Source: Streptococcus mitis
GTDB taxonomy: Bacteria; Bacillota; Bacilli; Lactobacillales; Streptococcaceae
Assembly (NCBI RefSeq): GCF_002096845.1
Contig: NZ_NCVK01000012.1
Coordinates: forward strand, 62,001 to 126,000
Direction: 5' to 3'
Length of the DNA stretch: 64,000 nucleotides
Shown here: positions 54,788 through 64,000 of the stretch, in pieces
How positions within the stretch are numbered: position 1 is the stretch's first letter
Layout of the letters: the number at the start of each line of letters is the position of its first letter
Notes under the pieces: generated by a model
Database searches by the model: none
Told to the model about the DNA's origin: nothing
What the model saw: only the letters and a program-made list of their open reading frames with translations
Program-made: the position numbers and the translations under genes

Positions 54788-54806
54788 CTAGTATAAACTC
54801 TAGTAT
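54788..54806 (-). promoter_or_regulatory. 12-base-spaced direct repeat at the promoter of precursor copy 1
   Basis: ATACTAG occurs twice on the minus strand (54788-54794, 54800-54806) over a TATACT -10 box at 54790-54795. No good -35 box is present, so activation by a regulator binding direct repeats is plausible. Confidence 0.4.
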
Positions 54807-54967
54807 TGGCTAAGTAATGAGTAAATCGTGCAAGTTTCTTATTTTCGAGAAAAATTTTTAATCTTATTTACTAAATGATTTAGAAGTTTCTTCTTAACTA
54901 CTTTACAGAGACTCACATACTCCCCCTGATTTTCCTATCTTCTTTGGCGATTCTGACGCAAGTGTGG

Positions 54968-54982
54968 TACAATAAAAACATG
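54968..54982 (+). promoter_or_regulatory. Extended -10 with leaderless start for the LysR gene
   Basis: TGGTACAAT (TACAAT 54968-54973), then AAAAAC, then ATG at 54980. Only six bases separate the -10 from the start. Confidence 0.65.
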
Positions 54983-55888
54983 AGAATTCAACAATTACAC
55001 TATATTATCAAAATCGTCGAAACTGGCTCCATGAATGAGGCAGCTAAGCAACTCTTTATCACTCAGCCGAGTCTTTCCAATGCTGTGAGAGATTTGGAAA
55101 ATGAAATGGGCATTGAAATCTTTATTCGTAATCCTAAGGGAATCACCTTGACCCGTGATGGGATGGAGTTTCTCTCTTATGCCCGTCAGGTTGTCGAGCA
55201 GACCCAGCTTCTGGAGGAACGTTATAAAAATCCTGTCGCTCACCGCGAACTCTTTAGCGTTTCGTCTCAACACTATGCCTTTGTAGTCAACGCTTTCGTC
55301 TCTCTGCTCAAGAAAAGCGATATGGAAAAATACGAGCTCTTCCTTCGTGAAACTCGAACTTGGGAAATTATCGACGACGTCAAGAACTTCCGTAGTGAGG
55401 TCGGTGTCCTATTTTTGAACAGCTACAACCGTGATGTTTTAACCAAGATGCTGGATGACAATCACCTGCTGGCTCACCATCTCTTCACAGCGCAACCGCA
55501 TATCTTTGTCAGCAAGACCAACCCTCTGGCAAAAAAAGACAAGGTCAAACTATCTGATTTGGAAAACTTCCCTTATCTCAGCTATGACCAAGGGACGCAC
55601 AACTCCTTCTACTTTTCAGAAGAGATTCTTTCCCAAGAACACCACAAAAAATCCATCGTGGTTAGTGACCGTGCCACCCTCTTTAATCTTTTGATTGGTT
55701 TGGATGGTTATACCATTGCGACAGGGATTTTGAACAGTAATCTCAATGGAGACAATATCGTTTCTATCCCACTGGACATTGATGACCCCATTGAGCTGGT
55801 CTATATCCAGCATGAGAAAACCAGCCTATCTAAGATGGGCGAACGCTTTATCGACTATCTACTAGAAGAAGTCCAGTTTGATAGTTGA
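54980..55888 (+). CDS. LysR-family transcriptional regulator
   Basis: 302 residues from MRIQQLHYIIKIVETGSM at 54980. The N-terminal winged HTH covers about 1-60 (NEAAKQLFITQPSLSNAVRDLE). The effector-binding domain follows (about 90-300). The effector and targets are unknown. It is convergent with the SDR gene. Its -10 box abuts the start codon. Confidence 0.92.
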   Translation: MRIQQLHYIIKIVETGSMNEAAKQLFITQPSLSNAVRDLENEMGIEIFIRNPKGITLTRDGMEFLSYARQVVEQTQLLEERYKNPVAHRELFSVSSQHYAFVVNAFVSLLKKSDMEKYELFLRETRTWEIIDDVKNFRSEVGVLFLNSYNRDVLTKMLDDNHLLAHHLFTAQPHIFVSKTNPLAKKDKVKLSDLENFPYLSYDQGTHNSFYFSEEILSQEHHKKSIVVSDRATLFNLLIGLDGYTIATGILNSNLNGDNIVSIPLDIDDPIELVYIQHEKTSLSKMGERFIDYLLEEVQFDS

Positions 55889-55896
55889 GAAATGAT

Positions 55897-55943
55897 AAGA
55901 ACCAATATGTAGGCTAGCAACAACCTGCACATTGGTTCTTTTT
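55897..55943. terminator. Bidirectional terminator between LysR and SDR genes
   Basis: AAGAACCAAT / ATTGGTTCTT with additional inner pairing, followed by TTTTT, between convergent genes. Confidence 0.7.
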
Positions 55944-56697
55944 ACTTATAATTAAAGGTTTCTCCAGCCAACTTATCTGCTAGCTTGGGAAAGAGGGTGT
56001 AAAACTTATGGGCTAGGTGCAGCAAGATTGGGAGATTGAGCTCGCGTTTGTTTTTTCCTATAATCTTGATAATCTTTTGCGCGACAGCATCTGGTTCTAG
56101 CAGGAAGCGTTCAACCGACTTAAGATAGATGCCATCTGGATCGGCCTGGTCAAAAAATCCTGTTCGGATTGGTCCTGGATTAACCGTCGTTACATAAACA
56201 CCGTAGGACATGAGTTCTAGGCGCAAAGCATTTGAAAAACCAATAGCCGCAAACTTGGTCGCTGAGTAGAGACTAGACTTGCCAGTAGCAATCAAACCAG
56301 CCATGCTAACAATATTGATGATATGGCCTTTTCGACTTTCCTTCATTCGAGCCGCAAGGCGACGAGACAGATTCATTAGGGCAAAGGTATTGACCTCAAA
56401 CATCTGATGAATATCTTGGTCGGAAATCTGGTCAAATTCCTCAAAAATCCCGTAACCAGCGTTGTTTATCAAAACATCAATCTTGCCATAGCGGAGATAG
56501 AGGTCAGTTACCAGAGTTTCTAAGGCTGAATCATCGGTAATATCGATTTCCATCAATTCTGCATGGGAATGATTTCCGTAGAGCTGGGCTAATTTTTCCT
56601 TATTTCTACCAAGTAAGATGAGCTGGTCATTTGGCAGGAGTTTGACCATCTCTTGGGCTAGGCCACCGCTAGCTCCGGTAATGAGAATAGTAGACAT
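55942..56697 (-). CDS. Short-chain dehydrogenase/reductase
   Basis: 251 residues. The cofactor motif is TGASGGLAQEM, NNAG is present in VLINNAGYG, and the catalytic Ser and YxxxK occur as SLYSATKFAAIG. Substrate not evident. The first ATG has AGGAT upstream. It is last in the leftward run miaA-hflX-unknown-rnz-SDR, 20 bases after rnz. Confidence 0.9.
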   Translation of the reverse strand: MSTILITGASGGLAQEMVKLLPNDQLILLGRNKEKLAQLYGNHSHAELMEIDITDDSALETLVTDLYLRYGKIDVLINNAGYGIFEEFDQISDQDIHQMFEVNTFALMNLSRRLAARMKESRKGHIINIVSMAGLIATGKSSLYSATKFAAIGFSNALRLELMSYGVYVTTVNPGPIRTGFFDQADPDGIYLKSVERFLLEPDAVAQKIIKIIGKNKRELNLPILLHLAHKFYTLFPKLADKLAGETFNYK

Positions 56698-56717
56698 ACT
56701 TATCCTTTCTGTGACTG

Positions 56718-57647
56718 CTAGATTTCCACTTCCTCCAAGTCTTTGACCACATGGACGTTTTCAAAAATCGTTGCCGCATCTTTCTTGAGCTTGCTGATAT
56801 CTTTTGAGAGAAAACGAGCACTGATGTGGTTGAGCAAGAGGCGTTTGGCACCTGCTTCTACCGCTACCTCCGCTGCCTGCATGTTGGTTGAGTGGCCATG
56901 GTTACGAGCAATTTTTTCATCACCCTTGCCATAAGTCGATTCATGGACAAGGACATCGGCATTAACAGCTAGACGCACACTGGCATCCGTTTTTCGAGTG
57001 TCTCCTAAAATAGTGATAATCTTACCTGGACGTGGAGCTGAGATATAGTCTGCTGCCTTGATTTCAGTTCCGTCTTCCAAAACAACATCCTGACCGTTTT
57101 TGATTTTCCCAAAAAGTGGGCCAAATGGGACACCTGCCTCCTTGAGTTTTTCAGCATCCAGCGTTCCTTCAAGGTCCTTTTGCATGACACGATAACCAAC
57201 ACAGAAAATAGTGTGATCCAACTCCTCTGCATACACAGTGAATTTATCGGTTTCAAGGATTTTACCTAGAGAATCTTGGTCAAACTCATGAAAATGAATA
57301 CGGTAAGGCAGGCGCGAACCTGACACACGAAGGCTGGTTAAGACAAAGGACTTAATCCCTTGCGGTCCATAGATTTCCAAATCTGTCTGCTCTTCATTGG
57401 CCTGAAAGGCACGGCTAGAAAGGAATCCTGGCAAGCCAAAAATGTGGTCTCCGTGCAAGTGAGTGATAAAGATTTTGCTGACCTTACGTGGTCGAATTGT
57501 GGTTTCAAGAATGCGATTTTGCGTACCTTCTCCACAGTCAAAGAGCCAAACTTCGTTAATCTCGTCCAAGAGTTTCAGGGCAAGACTTGAAACGTTGCGG
57601 GCTTTAGAGGGCTGACCAGCCCCCGTTCCTAAAAATTGAATATCCAT
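56718..57647 (-). CDS. rnz: Ribonuclease Z
   Basis: 309 residues. Cleaves the 3' trailer of tRNA precursors. The metallo-beta-lactamase metal motif is [13 protein letters not shown]; the second His site is [14 protein letters not shown], and the C-terminal HISARF completes it. Length matches firmicute RNase Z. Confidence 0.95.
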   Translation of the reverse strand: MDIQFLGTGAGQPSKARNVSSLALKLLDEINEVWLFDCGEGTQNRILETTIRPRKVSKIFITHLHGDHIFGLPGFLSSRAFQANEEQTDLEIYGPQGIKSFVLTSLRVSGSRLPYRIHFHEFDQDSLGKILETDKFTVYAEELDHTIFCVGYRVMQKDLEGTLDAEKLKEAGVPFGPLFGKIKNGQDVVLEDGTEIKAADYISAPRPGKIITILGDTRKTDASVRLAVNADVLVHESTYGKGDEKIARNHGHSTNMQAAEVAVEAGAKRLLLNHISARFLSKDISKLKKDAATIFENVHVVKDLEEVEI

Positions 57648-57661
57648 TCGATACTTTCTAA

Positions 57662-58285
57662 TTAATCAATATATAACATGGCTGTGCGGTTTTCCGATCG
57701 GAAATAGCGCTTGCCAGAAAAAGCAGAAGCTTCTTGCAGTAAATCCTCTTGGCTGTAGCCTTTGAGACGCTTGCGACCATCTGCTAAGATTTCTAAATCT
57801 GTCAAAGCTGTGATATTTTCCACGCTAACAACTTCCTCGTCCCCGACAGCCTTCATATAAATCTTGCCAGACTCCTCAAAGACTAGCTGATGGGGAAAAA
57901 TTTGCGCAATCTCAAAGAGCAAGTCTTCTGAAATAACCTCTTCATTTTCAGAGAAAATCCGACCGATCTCCTCACTCTCATAACAAAAACCAAATGATTT
58001 ACCAGACAGATTAAGCCGAATAAAAGGCTTATTTTCTAGGGTGAAACTTGGCTCATCATTGTAAAGATTCAGTTCCTGACTGAGTTCCGCAAAATAATCC
58101 GTCGCAGCCTCAGGATTTTTTTTCTGGTAGAGTTCTGCAAAGTAAGCATTGACCACGCTAGGCGGAGGAGTGATTAGTGCCAACTGCTCCTGCTCTGTCT
58201 TGCCAGCTAGAAGTTGATCCAGATAGACCTTATCCAGACTTGTATAACCCCCATATTTTAGAGCCAACATTTTAATATCAGTCAT
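57662..58285 (-). CDS. Conserved streptococcal protein of unknown function
   Basis: 207 residues, cytoplasmic, acidic. It begins [20 protein letters not shown] and ends with [18 protein letters not shown]. No catalytic motif is recognised. It overlaps hflX by 8 bases and is 15 bases upstream of rnz, so it is co-transcribed with tRNA and ribosome-related genes. No function is proposed. Confidence 0.75.
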   Translation of the reverse strand: MTDIKMLALKYGGYTSLDKVYLDQLLAGKTEQEQLALITPPPSVVNAYFAELYQKKNPEAATDYFAELSQELNLYNDEPSFTLENKPFIRLNLSGKSFGFCYESEEIGRIFSENEEVISEDLLFEIAQIFPHQLVFEESGKIYMKAVGDEEVVSVENITALTDLEILADGRKRLKGYSQEDLLQEASAFSGKRYFRSENRTAMLYID

Positions 58286-59516
58286 AAAATTCCTCTAACC
58301 TCCATTTGTTTTTCTCAGAAATGTAGCCTCTAATCACTTCTCCATCATCTTGGTAGTCACGATCTTCAAGAATCGCAACACTTTCTAAATCATGAATCTT
58401 GTAGGACTTAGAAAAAGGCACGCGCAGGGTAAAGGATTCAAAAATCTCCTTGATTTTCTCTAAAAATAGTGCCTGCAAATTCTCACGACTATCCTCAGCC
58501 TTGGCAGAAATGAGGGCATAGGGCGTTTGGGTAGGCGTGAAATCCTCCACCAAATCCGCTTTATTATAAAGGGTCAAGCGAGGAATATCTTCCATGTCCA
58601 GGTCTTTCATGATGGACAGGACTGTTTTTTCATGCTCCTCATGGTAAGGATTGCTGGCATCGATAACATGAACCAGAAGATCCACATGCTTGCTTTCTTC
58701 CAAGGTCGACTTGAAACTGGATACCAACTCTGTCGGCAAATCTTGGATAAAGCCCACGGTATCTGTCAAAGTTACTTGGAGATTCCCCCCTAGATGGATA
58801 CTCTTAGTCGTCGCATCCAGAGTCGCAAAGAGCTCGTCAGCCTCATACTGGGTCTTACTGGTCAAGGTGTTCATGATAGTTGACTTCCCTGCATTGGTGT
58901 AACCAATCAGACCAATCTTAAAGGTGCTAGACTCCAGACGTTTTTCTCTGACAGTCGCCCGATTTTTCTCAACCACCTTGAGCTGACGCTCGATATCCGT
59001 GATTTGATTGCGAACGCTACGACGGTTCAGCTCCAGCTGGCTTTCACCAGGTCCACGGGAACCAATTCCCCCTGCCTGACGGCTGAGCATGATCCCCTGA
59101 CCAACCAAGCGGGGCAAGAGGTACTTGAGTTGTGCTAGGTGGACTTGGAGCTTCCCTTCATGGCTTCGAGCCCGCATAGCAAAGATATCCAAAATCAACT
59201 GCATACGGTCAATGACCTTAACACCGAGAACTTCTTCTAAATTGACATTTTGCCTTGGCGTCAGACGGTTGTTGACGATGACAGTGGTGATTTCTTCTGC
59301 ATCCACCATAAGCGCAATCTCTTCCAACTTACCAGAGCCGACGAAGGTCTTGGAATCATACTTTTCACGTTTTTGTCTGTAGCTATCTACAACGACTGCA
59401 CCAGCTGTCTTGGCTAGACTGGCTAATTCTTCCATGGAGAGGTCAAAATTGTCCATACCCTGCAATTCCACACCGATGAGCAGGACTCGTTCCTCTTTTT
59501 TCTCCGTATCAATCAT
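58278..59516 (-). CDS. hflX: Ribosome-associated GTPase HflX
   Basis: 412 residues. The N-terminal HflX domain (about 1-190) contains the glycine-rich linker [20 protein letters not shown], then the G domain: G1 [17 protein letters not shown]3 [11 protein letters not shown]4 LYNKADLV. It rescues stalled or damaged ribosomes. It overlaps miaA by 8 bases and the next gene by 8. Confidence 0.95.
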   Translation of the reverse strand: MIDTEKKEERVLLIGVELQGMDNFDLSMEELASLAKTAGAVVVDSYRQKREKYDSKTFVGSGKLEEIALMVDAEEITTVIVNNRLTPRQNVNLEEVLGVKVIDRMQLILDIFAMRARSHEGKLQVHLAQLKYLLPRLVGQGIMLSRQAGGIGSRGPGESQLELNRRSVRNQITDIERQLKVVEKNRATVREKRLESSTFKIGLIGYTNAGKSTIMNTLTSKTQYEADELFATLDATTKSIHLGGNLQVTLTDTVGFIQDLPTELVSSFKSTLEESKHVDLLVHVIDASNPYHEEHEKTVLSIMKDLDMEDIPRLTLYNKADLVEDFTPTQTPYALISAKAEDSRENLQALFLEKIKEIFESFTLRVPFSKSYKIHDLESVAILEDRDYQDDGEVIRGYISEKNKWRLEEFYD

Positions 59517-60393
59517 CTAAAAACTCCTCTATCTGGCTTAAAATGCGGTCTTTCACACCAGACTCTCCAATCTGATAAACGGTGACCTGCATGCGATTAC
59601 GGAACCAGGTCAACTGACGCTTGGCAAAACGACGAGTCGCCTGCTTGAGACTCTCACTAGCTTCTTCCAAGGTCTGCTCTCCACAGAAATAAGGAAAGAG
59701 TTCTTTGTAGCCAATGCCTTTAGCAGCCTGCACATCAGGGTAATGATCAAAAAGCCACTTGGCCTCATCCAAAAGCCCAGCTTCAAACATCAAGTCCACG
59801 CGGTGATTAATGCGCTCATAAAGTTGACTACGTTCATCATCCAAGCAGATAATCAATGGTTCATACAAGGTCTCTTGATTTTCTAAATCCTGACCAAAAT
59901 GGGCGATTTCCAAGGCACGCATCGCACGACGACGATTAAACTGGGGAATTTCAAGACCTGCTTGCTCTACCAGATGGGCTAACTCCTCATCTGTATAGGG
60001 CTCCAAGCTAGCTCGATAAGCCAAAATCTCCTCATGGGGAGTCTCCCCACCCAGGTGATAACCTTCTAGCAAGCTCTGGATATACAGTCCAGTCCCACCA
60101 GCGATAATGGCTAGCTTGCCACGACTGTGAATATCCTCAATAGCCAGCTTGGCCTCTGAAACAAAATCAAAAGCCGAGTAAGACTCGGTTATCTCTCTAA
60201 CATCGATTAAATGATGAGAAACAGTTGCTTGCTCCTCTGGGCTAGCCTTGGCCGTCCCAATATCAAGTCCTCGATAGACTTGCTGGCTATCTCCACTAAC
60301 CACTTCGCCATTAAAACGCTTGGCCACTTCAATGGCTAGAGCCGTCTTTCCAACTGCAGTCGGTCCAACAATCACAATTATTTTAGTTTTCAT
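59509..60393 (-). CDS. miaA: tRNA dimethylallyltransferase
   Basis: 294 residues from [20 protein letters not shown] at 60393; longer in-frame starts up to 60444 are not family-like. P-loop [16 protein letters not shown]/substrate motif [17 protein letters not shown]. Adds an isopentenyl group to A37 of tRNAs. It heads the leftward run ending with the SDR gene. A TGTTATAAT box lies just upstream at 60434-60439. Confidence 0.95.
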   Translation of the reverse strand: MKTKIIVIVGPTAVGKTALAIEVAKRFNGEVVSGDSQQVYRGLDIGTAKASPEEQATVSHHLIDVREITESYSAFDFVSEAKLAIEDIHSRGKLAIIAGGTGLYIQSLLEGYHLGGETPHEEILAYRASLEPYTDEELAHLVEQAGLEIPQFNRRRAMRALEIAHFGQDLENQETLYEPLIICLDDERSQLYERINHRVDLMFEAGLLDEAKWLFDHYPDVQAAKGIGYKELFPYFCGEQTLEEASESLKQATRRFAKRQLTWFRNRMQVTVYQIGESGVKDRILSQIEEFLDD

Positions 60394-60513
60394 CTTTTTT
60401 CCTTGAAAAATTCCCATTTTTTCGTTACTATTATTATAACACAAAAAGGTCAGTCAGAAAAATGTGACCTCTTGAGGAGGCTGGCTGATTGAGAATATAA
60501 AGGAGGAAGACTC

Positions 60514-60684
60514 ATGGCTAAAGGATTCGCTAAAGGTCTTGTAACAGGTGTCGCAGGAACTGTCGCTGCAGTTGCAGGTGCAGTATACGCATTTAAAAAG
60601 AAAGTGATCGAACCAGAAGAACAAAAAGCAGCTTTCATCGAAGAAAACCGTAAAAAAGCAGCTCGTCGCCGCGTATCACGTTAA
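60514..60684 (+). CDS. Small DUF3042 family protein
   Basis: 56 residues: MAKGFAKGLVTGVAGTVAAV, an Ala/Gly-rich hydrophobic helix to about residue 27, then a basic, Glu-containing tail ending RRRVSR. AAAGGAGG is 8-9 bases upstream. It is divergent from miaA and opposite to thyA. Its single helix suggests membrane association. Function unknown. The gene was too short to be an obvious reading frame. Confidence 0.82.
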   Translation: MAKGFAKGLVTGVAGTVAAVAGAVYAFKKKVIEPEEQKAAFIEENRKKAARRRVSR

Positions 60685-60690
60685 GAAACA

Positions 60691-60721
60691 AAAGAAGTTG
60701 GGATTTATTGTCTCAACTTCT
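60691..60721. terminator. Terminator after the DUF3042 gene
   Basis: GAAGTTGGGA / TCTCAACTTC stem followed by TTTTT, between the small gene and thyA; useful for the plus strand and possibly both. Confidence 0.8.
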
Positions 60722-60733
60722 TTTTCTATTCTT

Positions 60734-61573
60734 TTAAATAGCTAGGTCAAACTTCAACTGCGGCTTGACTGGATCATAATCCACCAACTCAAAATCTTCT
60801 GCTTTGATATCAAAGAAATTGGTCCCATCTGGAACATTCAAGACCAAACGTGGTTGACAGTTTGACGGCTCCCGACGAAGCAATTCCTCTGCTTGTTCAA
60901 ATTGATTGTCATAGATATGGAGGTTGTTGATAAAGTAGAAGAACTTCCCAACCTTCCAGCCAAAATGCTTGGCAATCATCATTTGAAGAGCCACGTACTG
61001 CATAGCGTTGATATGGTGGGCAACTAACATGTCGTTCGAACGCTGGGTCAAGGTCGCATCTAGATAGATTTCTCCATCTACACGGCGGACATCAAACATA
61101 GTCTGAAAGGCGCACGGGAGCAACCCATCTGTTTCTTCGAAAGCTTGGTAATCCCAGAGCGAAATGATATTGCGACGGTTCCAAGGGTTGGCTTCCAACT
61201 GCTTGAGAATCTTATTGATGATATCGTGTTTCTTAACAACGGCACCATAGCGCTCACCAATGGTTCCTGTATCTCCAACTTCCCAGTCATTCCAATAGTG
61301 AACATTATACTTGTCATTGAGAACTTCTAGGCTATTAGACTGGTCTTGGTATATCCAGAGCACTTCCTTGATGGCGGATTTGATGGCAATAGGACGCAAG
61401 GTTGTGATGGGGAATTCCCCCTTTGCCAAGTCATACTCTGCAAAGGCACCCGTTACGTACTTAGAGTTGGCAACTGTCCCATCCTTATACTTAGGACGTG
61501 CTTGCTCTGAAAAGACACCGTCTTTGAGGATTCGTTCAATATTCTCTTTAAAAATTGTATCTGCTTTTGTCAT
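60734..61573 (-). CDS. thyA: Thymidylate synthase
   Basis: 279 residues. Makes dTMP from dUMP with methylene-THF. The catalytic Cys is in [18 protein letters not shown] and [16 protein letters not shown] carry the substrate and folate contacts. The C-terminal residues [11 protein letters not shown] close the site. Divergent genes on either side. The dCMP deaminase gene at 13263 supplies the same pathway. Confidence 0.95.
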   Translation of the reverse strand: MTKADTIFKENIERILKDGVFSEQARPKYKDGTVANSKYVTGAFAEYDLAKGEFPITTLRPIAIKSAIKEVLWIYQDQSNSLEVLNDKYNVHYWNDWEVGDTGTIGERYGAVVKKHDIINKILKQLEANPWNRRNIISLWDYQAFEETDGLLPCAFQTMFDVRRVDGEIYLDATLTQRSNDMLVAHHINAMQYVALQMMIAKHFGWKVGKFFYFINNLHIYDNQFEQAEELLRREPSNCQPRLVLNVPDGTNFFDIKAEDFELVDYDPVKPQLKFDLAI

Positions 61574-61617
61574 TCTCTCTCACCTCATTTATTTCCTAAC
61601 TAGTATAGCATAAAAAA

Positions 61618-61666
61618 GAAAGGAGGAAAATCACTCGCTTATGGAAAGCTATTTTCTCCTTTTTTA
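61618..61666 (-). terminator. Terminator after glucokinase
   Basis: AGGAGAAAATA / TATTTTCCTCCT-like long stem across a 20-base loop, followed by T-rich sequence on the minus strand. Confidence 0.6.
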
Positions 61667-61668
61667 TC

Positions 61669-62628
61669 TTACTGCAATACAAGTGATGCTGCTCCGATAA
61701 CTCCAGCGTCGTTTCCTAGAGTTGCAAGAGCTAATTTAGTGGATGTGCGTACTTGTGGAAAGCTATTTTCGTCATAGACTTTTTGAACACCTTGTAGAAG
61801 GAATTCTCCCGCAGCTGATACACCACCACCGATAACGATTGTTGATGGGTTGAGGATTGAACCGATGTTAGCACAAGCGATTCCCAAGTAACGTGAGAAG
61901 TTACGGTAAACAATCAAAGCAAGGTCGTCTCCTTCTTTTGCAAGATCAAAGACAGTCTTAGCGGTTACTTCTTCTCCATTATCAATCAAGCGTTTCAAGG
62001 CTGCATCGCCTTCGTACTCATCGGCATAGCGACGAGTCAAGTTGACAATACCTGTTGCTGAAGCAACTGTCTCAAGACAGCCTTTTTTACCACAGGTACA
62101 TGCGATTGGTTGGTCAAAGTCAACAGTGATGTGGCCAAGCTCACCTGCTGCACCAGCAACACCATGAAGCAATTTGCCTTCTGCGACGATACCGCCACCA
62201 ACACCTGTACCGAGTGTCATAAAGACAACATCTGGTTGGTTATCTCCAGCACCCATCCAACGTTCACCAAGAGCTGCTACGTTAGCATCATTATCGATGA
62301 AAAATGGAATACCCAAGGCTTTTTCAATCTTCTCTTTGATTGGTTGAAGGGTTTTCCAGTTGAGGTTGTAGGCACCGATAACAGTTCCTTTTTCACGGTC
62401 AACCACACCTGGTGATCCCATTCCAATACCTTGGAAGTCCGCTGCTACCAATCCAAGCAAGTCCAAACGGTGTTGAATAGACTCAATCATATCATCTACG
62501 ATATGACTTCCCTCATCCAAAATATTAGTCTTAATAGACCATTTTTCTTGGATTTCTCCTGCTGTTGTTAAGATTGCAAATTTGATAGAAGTTCCACCAA
62601 GGTCAATCCCAATAATCTTTTGACTCAT
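61669..62628 (-). CDS. gki: Glucokinase, ROK family
   Basis: 319 residues from MSQKIIGIDLGGTSIKF at 62628; the frame extends to 62646 but the second Met fits the family. It phosphorylates glucose at C6 with ATP. The ATP site is DLGGTSIKF, the sugar site includes NDANVAALGE, and the ROK zinc motif is CTCGKKGCLETVAS. In mitis-group streptococci it is also an MLST gene. Confidence 0.95.
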   Translation of the reverse strand: MSQKIIGIDLGGTSIKFAILTTAGEIQEKWSIKTNILDEGSHIVDDMIESIQHRLDLLGLVAADFQGIGMGSPGVVDREKGTVIGAYNLNWKTLQPIKEKIEKALGIPFFIDNDANVAALGERWMGAGDNQPDVVFMTLGTGVGGGIVAEGKLLHGVAGAAGELGHITVDFDQPIACTCGKKGCLETVASATGIVNLTRRYADEYEGDAALKRLIDNGEEVTAKTVFDLAKEGDDLALIVYRNFSRYLGIACANIGSILNPSTIVIGGGVSAAGEFLLQGVQKVYDENSFPQVRTSTKLALATLGNDAGVIGAASLVLQ

Positions 62629-62676
62629 CATATTCTCCTTTTTCATTATGAATTAATTGAAAATGCTTACAGATAT

Positions 62677-62705
62677 AGTATAACAAAATTTAGTTAATCA
62701 TGCAA
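62677..62705 (-). promoter_or_regulatory. Glucokinase promoter
   Basis: TTGCAT (62700-62705), 17-base spacer, TATACT (62677-62682) on the minus strand. Confidence 0.7.
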
Positions 62706-62739
62706 AGGTTTGCATTAACTTTCTAGATTTTATCCTTAC

Positions 62740-63432
62740 TTATGGTTTCCATAGACCTGAAGCATCTACGTAGTAGCGGCCTCCATCAACTCGCTCATTT
62801 TTAGCCATTTTTCCATCTGATTTTAAATAGTAGTTTCCTTGCCATGCATTGCGAGCATAAGAACCATCTGATTTCAAGTAATACCAGGCTTGGTAAGAAG
62901 AATCATAAACCCACTCACCTTGTGCCATTTTACCGTTTGATTTAAGGTAATAAGCCCCTTGCCATGCATTTTTTGCATAAGATCCATCTGATTTCAAGTA
63001 ATACCAAGCTTGATAAGAATCATCATAAATCCATTCGCTCTGAGCCATTTTTCCGTCTGCTTTCAGGTAATAGCTTCCCTGCCAAGCATTTTTCACTGGA
63101 TTTCTATTTTCATCAAAGTAATACCAAGCACCGTCCTGCTTAACCCAGCCACTTGTTGTTGCTGAACTTGTATTGGTTTGAGCCACAGTTGATTGCTTTG
63201 CTTTGAAGGCACCTTTTGGGGCATTTTTCAATTCACAAGCCACACCATCATGATCACGGTCTAACTTGGCAGAATAACCGGGTTCTCCCTCATGAATATC
63301 TGAATAGCCATTAGCCCAAGCTTCCTTACAGCTAGAAAAATGGATGTTTTCTTCCGCTAAAACTAGTTGTGAAAACAAGGCTAAAACTGACAACGTCGCC
63401 AAACTCATTTTAAAAAATAGACGTTTGTTCAT
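62740..63432 (-). CDS. Choline-binding surface protein with excalibur domain (CbpL-like, short)
   Basis: 230 residues. A signal peptide (MNKRLFFKMSLATLSVLALF, cleaved near residue 26) precedes an excalibur-type calcium motif DRDHDGVACE (about 60-69), a short linker, then about five choline-binding repeats (GWVKQDGAWYYFD, GEWVYDSSYQAWYYLK and others) to the end GGRYYVDASGLWKP. It should bind choline on teichoic acids. Pneumococcal CbpL has the same start but is longer, with more repeats and a C-terminal lipoprotein-like domain, which is missing here. Confidence 0.88.
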   Translation of the reverse strand: MNKRLFFKMSLATLSVLALFSQLVLAEENIHFSSCKEAWANGYSDIHEGEPGYSAKLDRDHDGVACELKNAPKGAFKAKQSTVAQTNTSSATTSGWVKQDGAWYYFDENRNPVKNAWQGSYYLKADGKMAQSEWIYDDSYQAWYYLKSDGSYAKNAWQGAYYLKSNGKMAQGEWVYDSSYQAWYYLKSDGSYARNAWQGNYYLKSDGKMAKNERVDGGRYYVDASGLWKP

Positions 63433-63449
63433 CTTTTTCTCCCATAATT

Positions 63450-63540
63450 ATGATATCGATTTCATGTTTATTTTATCAGATTTATTTCTTCAATTCAAGG
63501 AAAAATCAATCCTAGTTCTTATAACTTTTCATTACGATTC
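63450..63540 (-). other. Upstream region of the choline-binding protein gene
   Basis: On the minus strand TTGAAT, 17 bases and TAAAAT lie about 25-70 bases before the start at 63432 and probably form its promoter. Nothing else is evident between it and the pab-like gene. Confidence 0.5.
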
Positions 63541-64000
63541 TTATTTTTGAATAAATAACTCATACAAGCCTCTCACTGCATTACAGCCATAAATAGCTTC
63601 TGCTTGGGTTAAATCTGCCAAGGTCAAGACTTTCTCTTCTACCTGTCCTGTTTCCAGCAAATGCTGACGATAAATTCCTGGCAAGATTCCCAGTCGGATA
63701 GGCGGTGTGTAGAGTTTCCCATCGATTTTCAGAACCAAATTTCCGATAGAGGTTTCAAGTAGCTCTCCAGACTTATTATGGTAAACCTTCTCTTGTTCCC
63801 CTAGGCTCAAATGCGGTCGGTGAGTCGTTTTGAAGTAGGTAAAGGCTTGTTGCAAATTGGCTTCCTGAAGGCAAAGTTGAGCTTGACAGAAACTTGGACT
63901 AAGAGGGGTTAAGGTTTGACGATCTACTTCTATCTCTCCAGACTTGTCGAGAGAAATACGCAAGCGATAATCTTGATTAGCATCACAAGCCTGACACTCT
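63541..64000 (-). CDS. Aminodeoxychorismate synthase/lyase-like protein, C-terminal part
   Basis: The frame stays open to the window edge, so the N-terminus is outside. About 153 residues belong to the fold-type IV PLP domain (IGNLVLKIDGKLYTPPIRLG, ILPGIYRQHLLETG, and the end AIYGCNAVRGLYELFI). The Lys of the active site is not in the visible part. This is typical of the PabC-like C-terminal half of streptococcal PabB-PabC fusions, which make 4-aminobenzoate for folate. Fusion is inferred from the upstream continuation with a CQACD motif. Confidence 0.8.
   Translation of the reverse strand, partial: ECQACDANQDYRLRISLDKSGEIEVDRQTLTPLSPSFCQAQLCLQEANLQQAFTYFKTTHRPHLSLGEQEKVYHNKSGELLETSIGNLVLKIDGKLYTPPIRLGILPGIYRQHLLETGQVEEKVLTLADLTQAEAIYGCNAVRGLYELFIQK

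Noticed and set aside
54556..54813. 85-codon plus-strand frame
   Set aside because: It lies antisense to the decayed precursor copy 1 and has no ribosome-binding site or family resemblance.
60450..60638. 62-codon minus-strand frame
   Set aside because: It is the antisense of the DUF3042 gene, which has a strong Shine-Dalgarno and family pattern.

Overview
The window looks like a chromosome segment of a mitis-group Streptococcus, either S. mitis-like or close to S. pneumoniae. The DNA is AT-rich with typical streptococcal promoters. It carries three BOX-type intergenic repeats, the pyruvate oxidase gene spxB, the lactate oxidase gene lctO, the copY-cupA-copA copper operon, a choline-binding surface protein with an excalibur domain, and the conserved order prfB-ftsE-ftsX. 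I see no rRNA, tRNA, CRISPR array, transposase or prophage. Species assignment is inference: the proteins resemble pneumococcal ones but are not obviously identical.

Layout. 0-6.4 kb: a partial phosphatase/nuclease-fold gene, a glucose-family PTS transporter (ptsG) under a CcpA-type palindrome, the division genes ftsX and ftsE, prfB with its programmed +1 frameshift, and a CBS-ACT protein. 6.5-11.4 kb: the branched-chain amino acid ABC transporter livJHMGF, ending in an unusual three-unit tandem hairpin repeat. 11.4-20.5 kb: housekeeping and regulators (ylbG-like, clpP with a CtsR box, upp, dCMP deaminase, TetR facing degV, an HI0933-type flavoprotein, a MerR/TipA-type regulator, a sodium:neurotransmitter-type symporter with a terminator-like leader hairpin, manA). 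20.7-26.9 kb: an accessory, partly decayed bacteriocin-like region. It holds a broken SemiSWEET gene, an ABC exporter, a tiny Cys-containing peptide, a fragment resembling the SPASM tail of a radical-SAM maturase, and a lactococcin-972-type immunity ABC cassette. Two near-identical promoters drive the two halves. 27-33.5 kb: spxB, copA-cupA-copY and lctO, so both enzymatic hydrogen peroxide sources flank a copper-export operon. 33.7-42 kb: a polar amino acid ABC transporter, pyrFE behind a PyrR attenuator, and murD-murG-divIB. 42-45.3 kb: a second lactococcin-972-type ABC cassette with a possible bacteriocin remnant and a BOX element. 45.3-49 kb: typA, a pseudouridine synthase, rhodanese and yqgQ.

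49.0-54.8 kb is the most interesting segment. A NarL/LuxR-type two-component system, a BceAB/MacB-like ABC transporter and an intact 35-residue membrane peptide sit downstream of two tandem, independently broken copies of a roughly 59-residue precursor. Its conserved Cys/Ser/Thr-rich tail (TYSYEC...NVRC) looks like a lanthipeptide core. No modification enzyme is visible. My reading is a lanthipeptide-like locus that lost its toxin but kept the sensing and export or immunity module.

54.9-64 kb: a LysR regulator, then a leftward run thyA, miaA-hflX-unknown-rnz-SDR, with a small DUF3042 gene on the opposite strand, glucokinase, a short CbpL-like choline-binding protein and the 3' end of a pabB/pabC-type gene.

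At least four genes have extended or consensus -10 boxes only 6-9 bases before the start codon and no Shine-Dalgarno sequence. They are probably translated from leaderless mRNAs.
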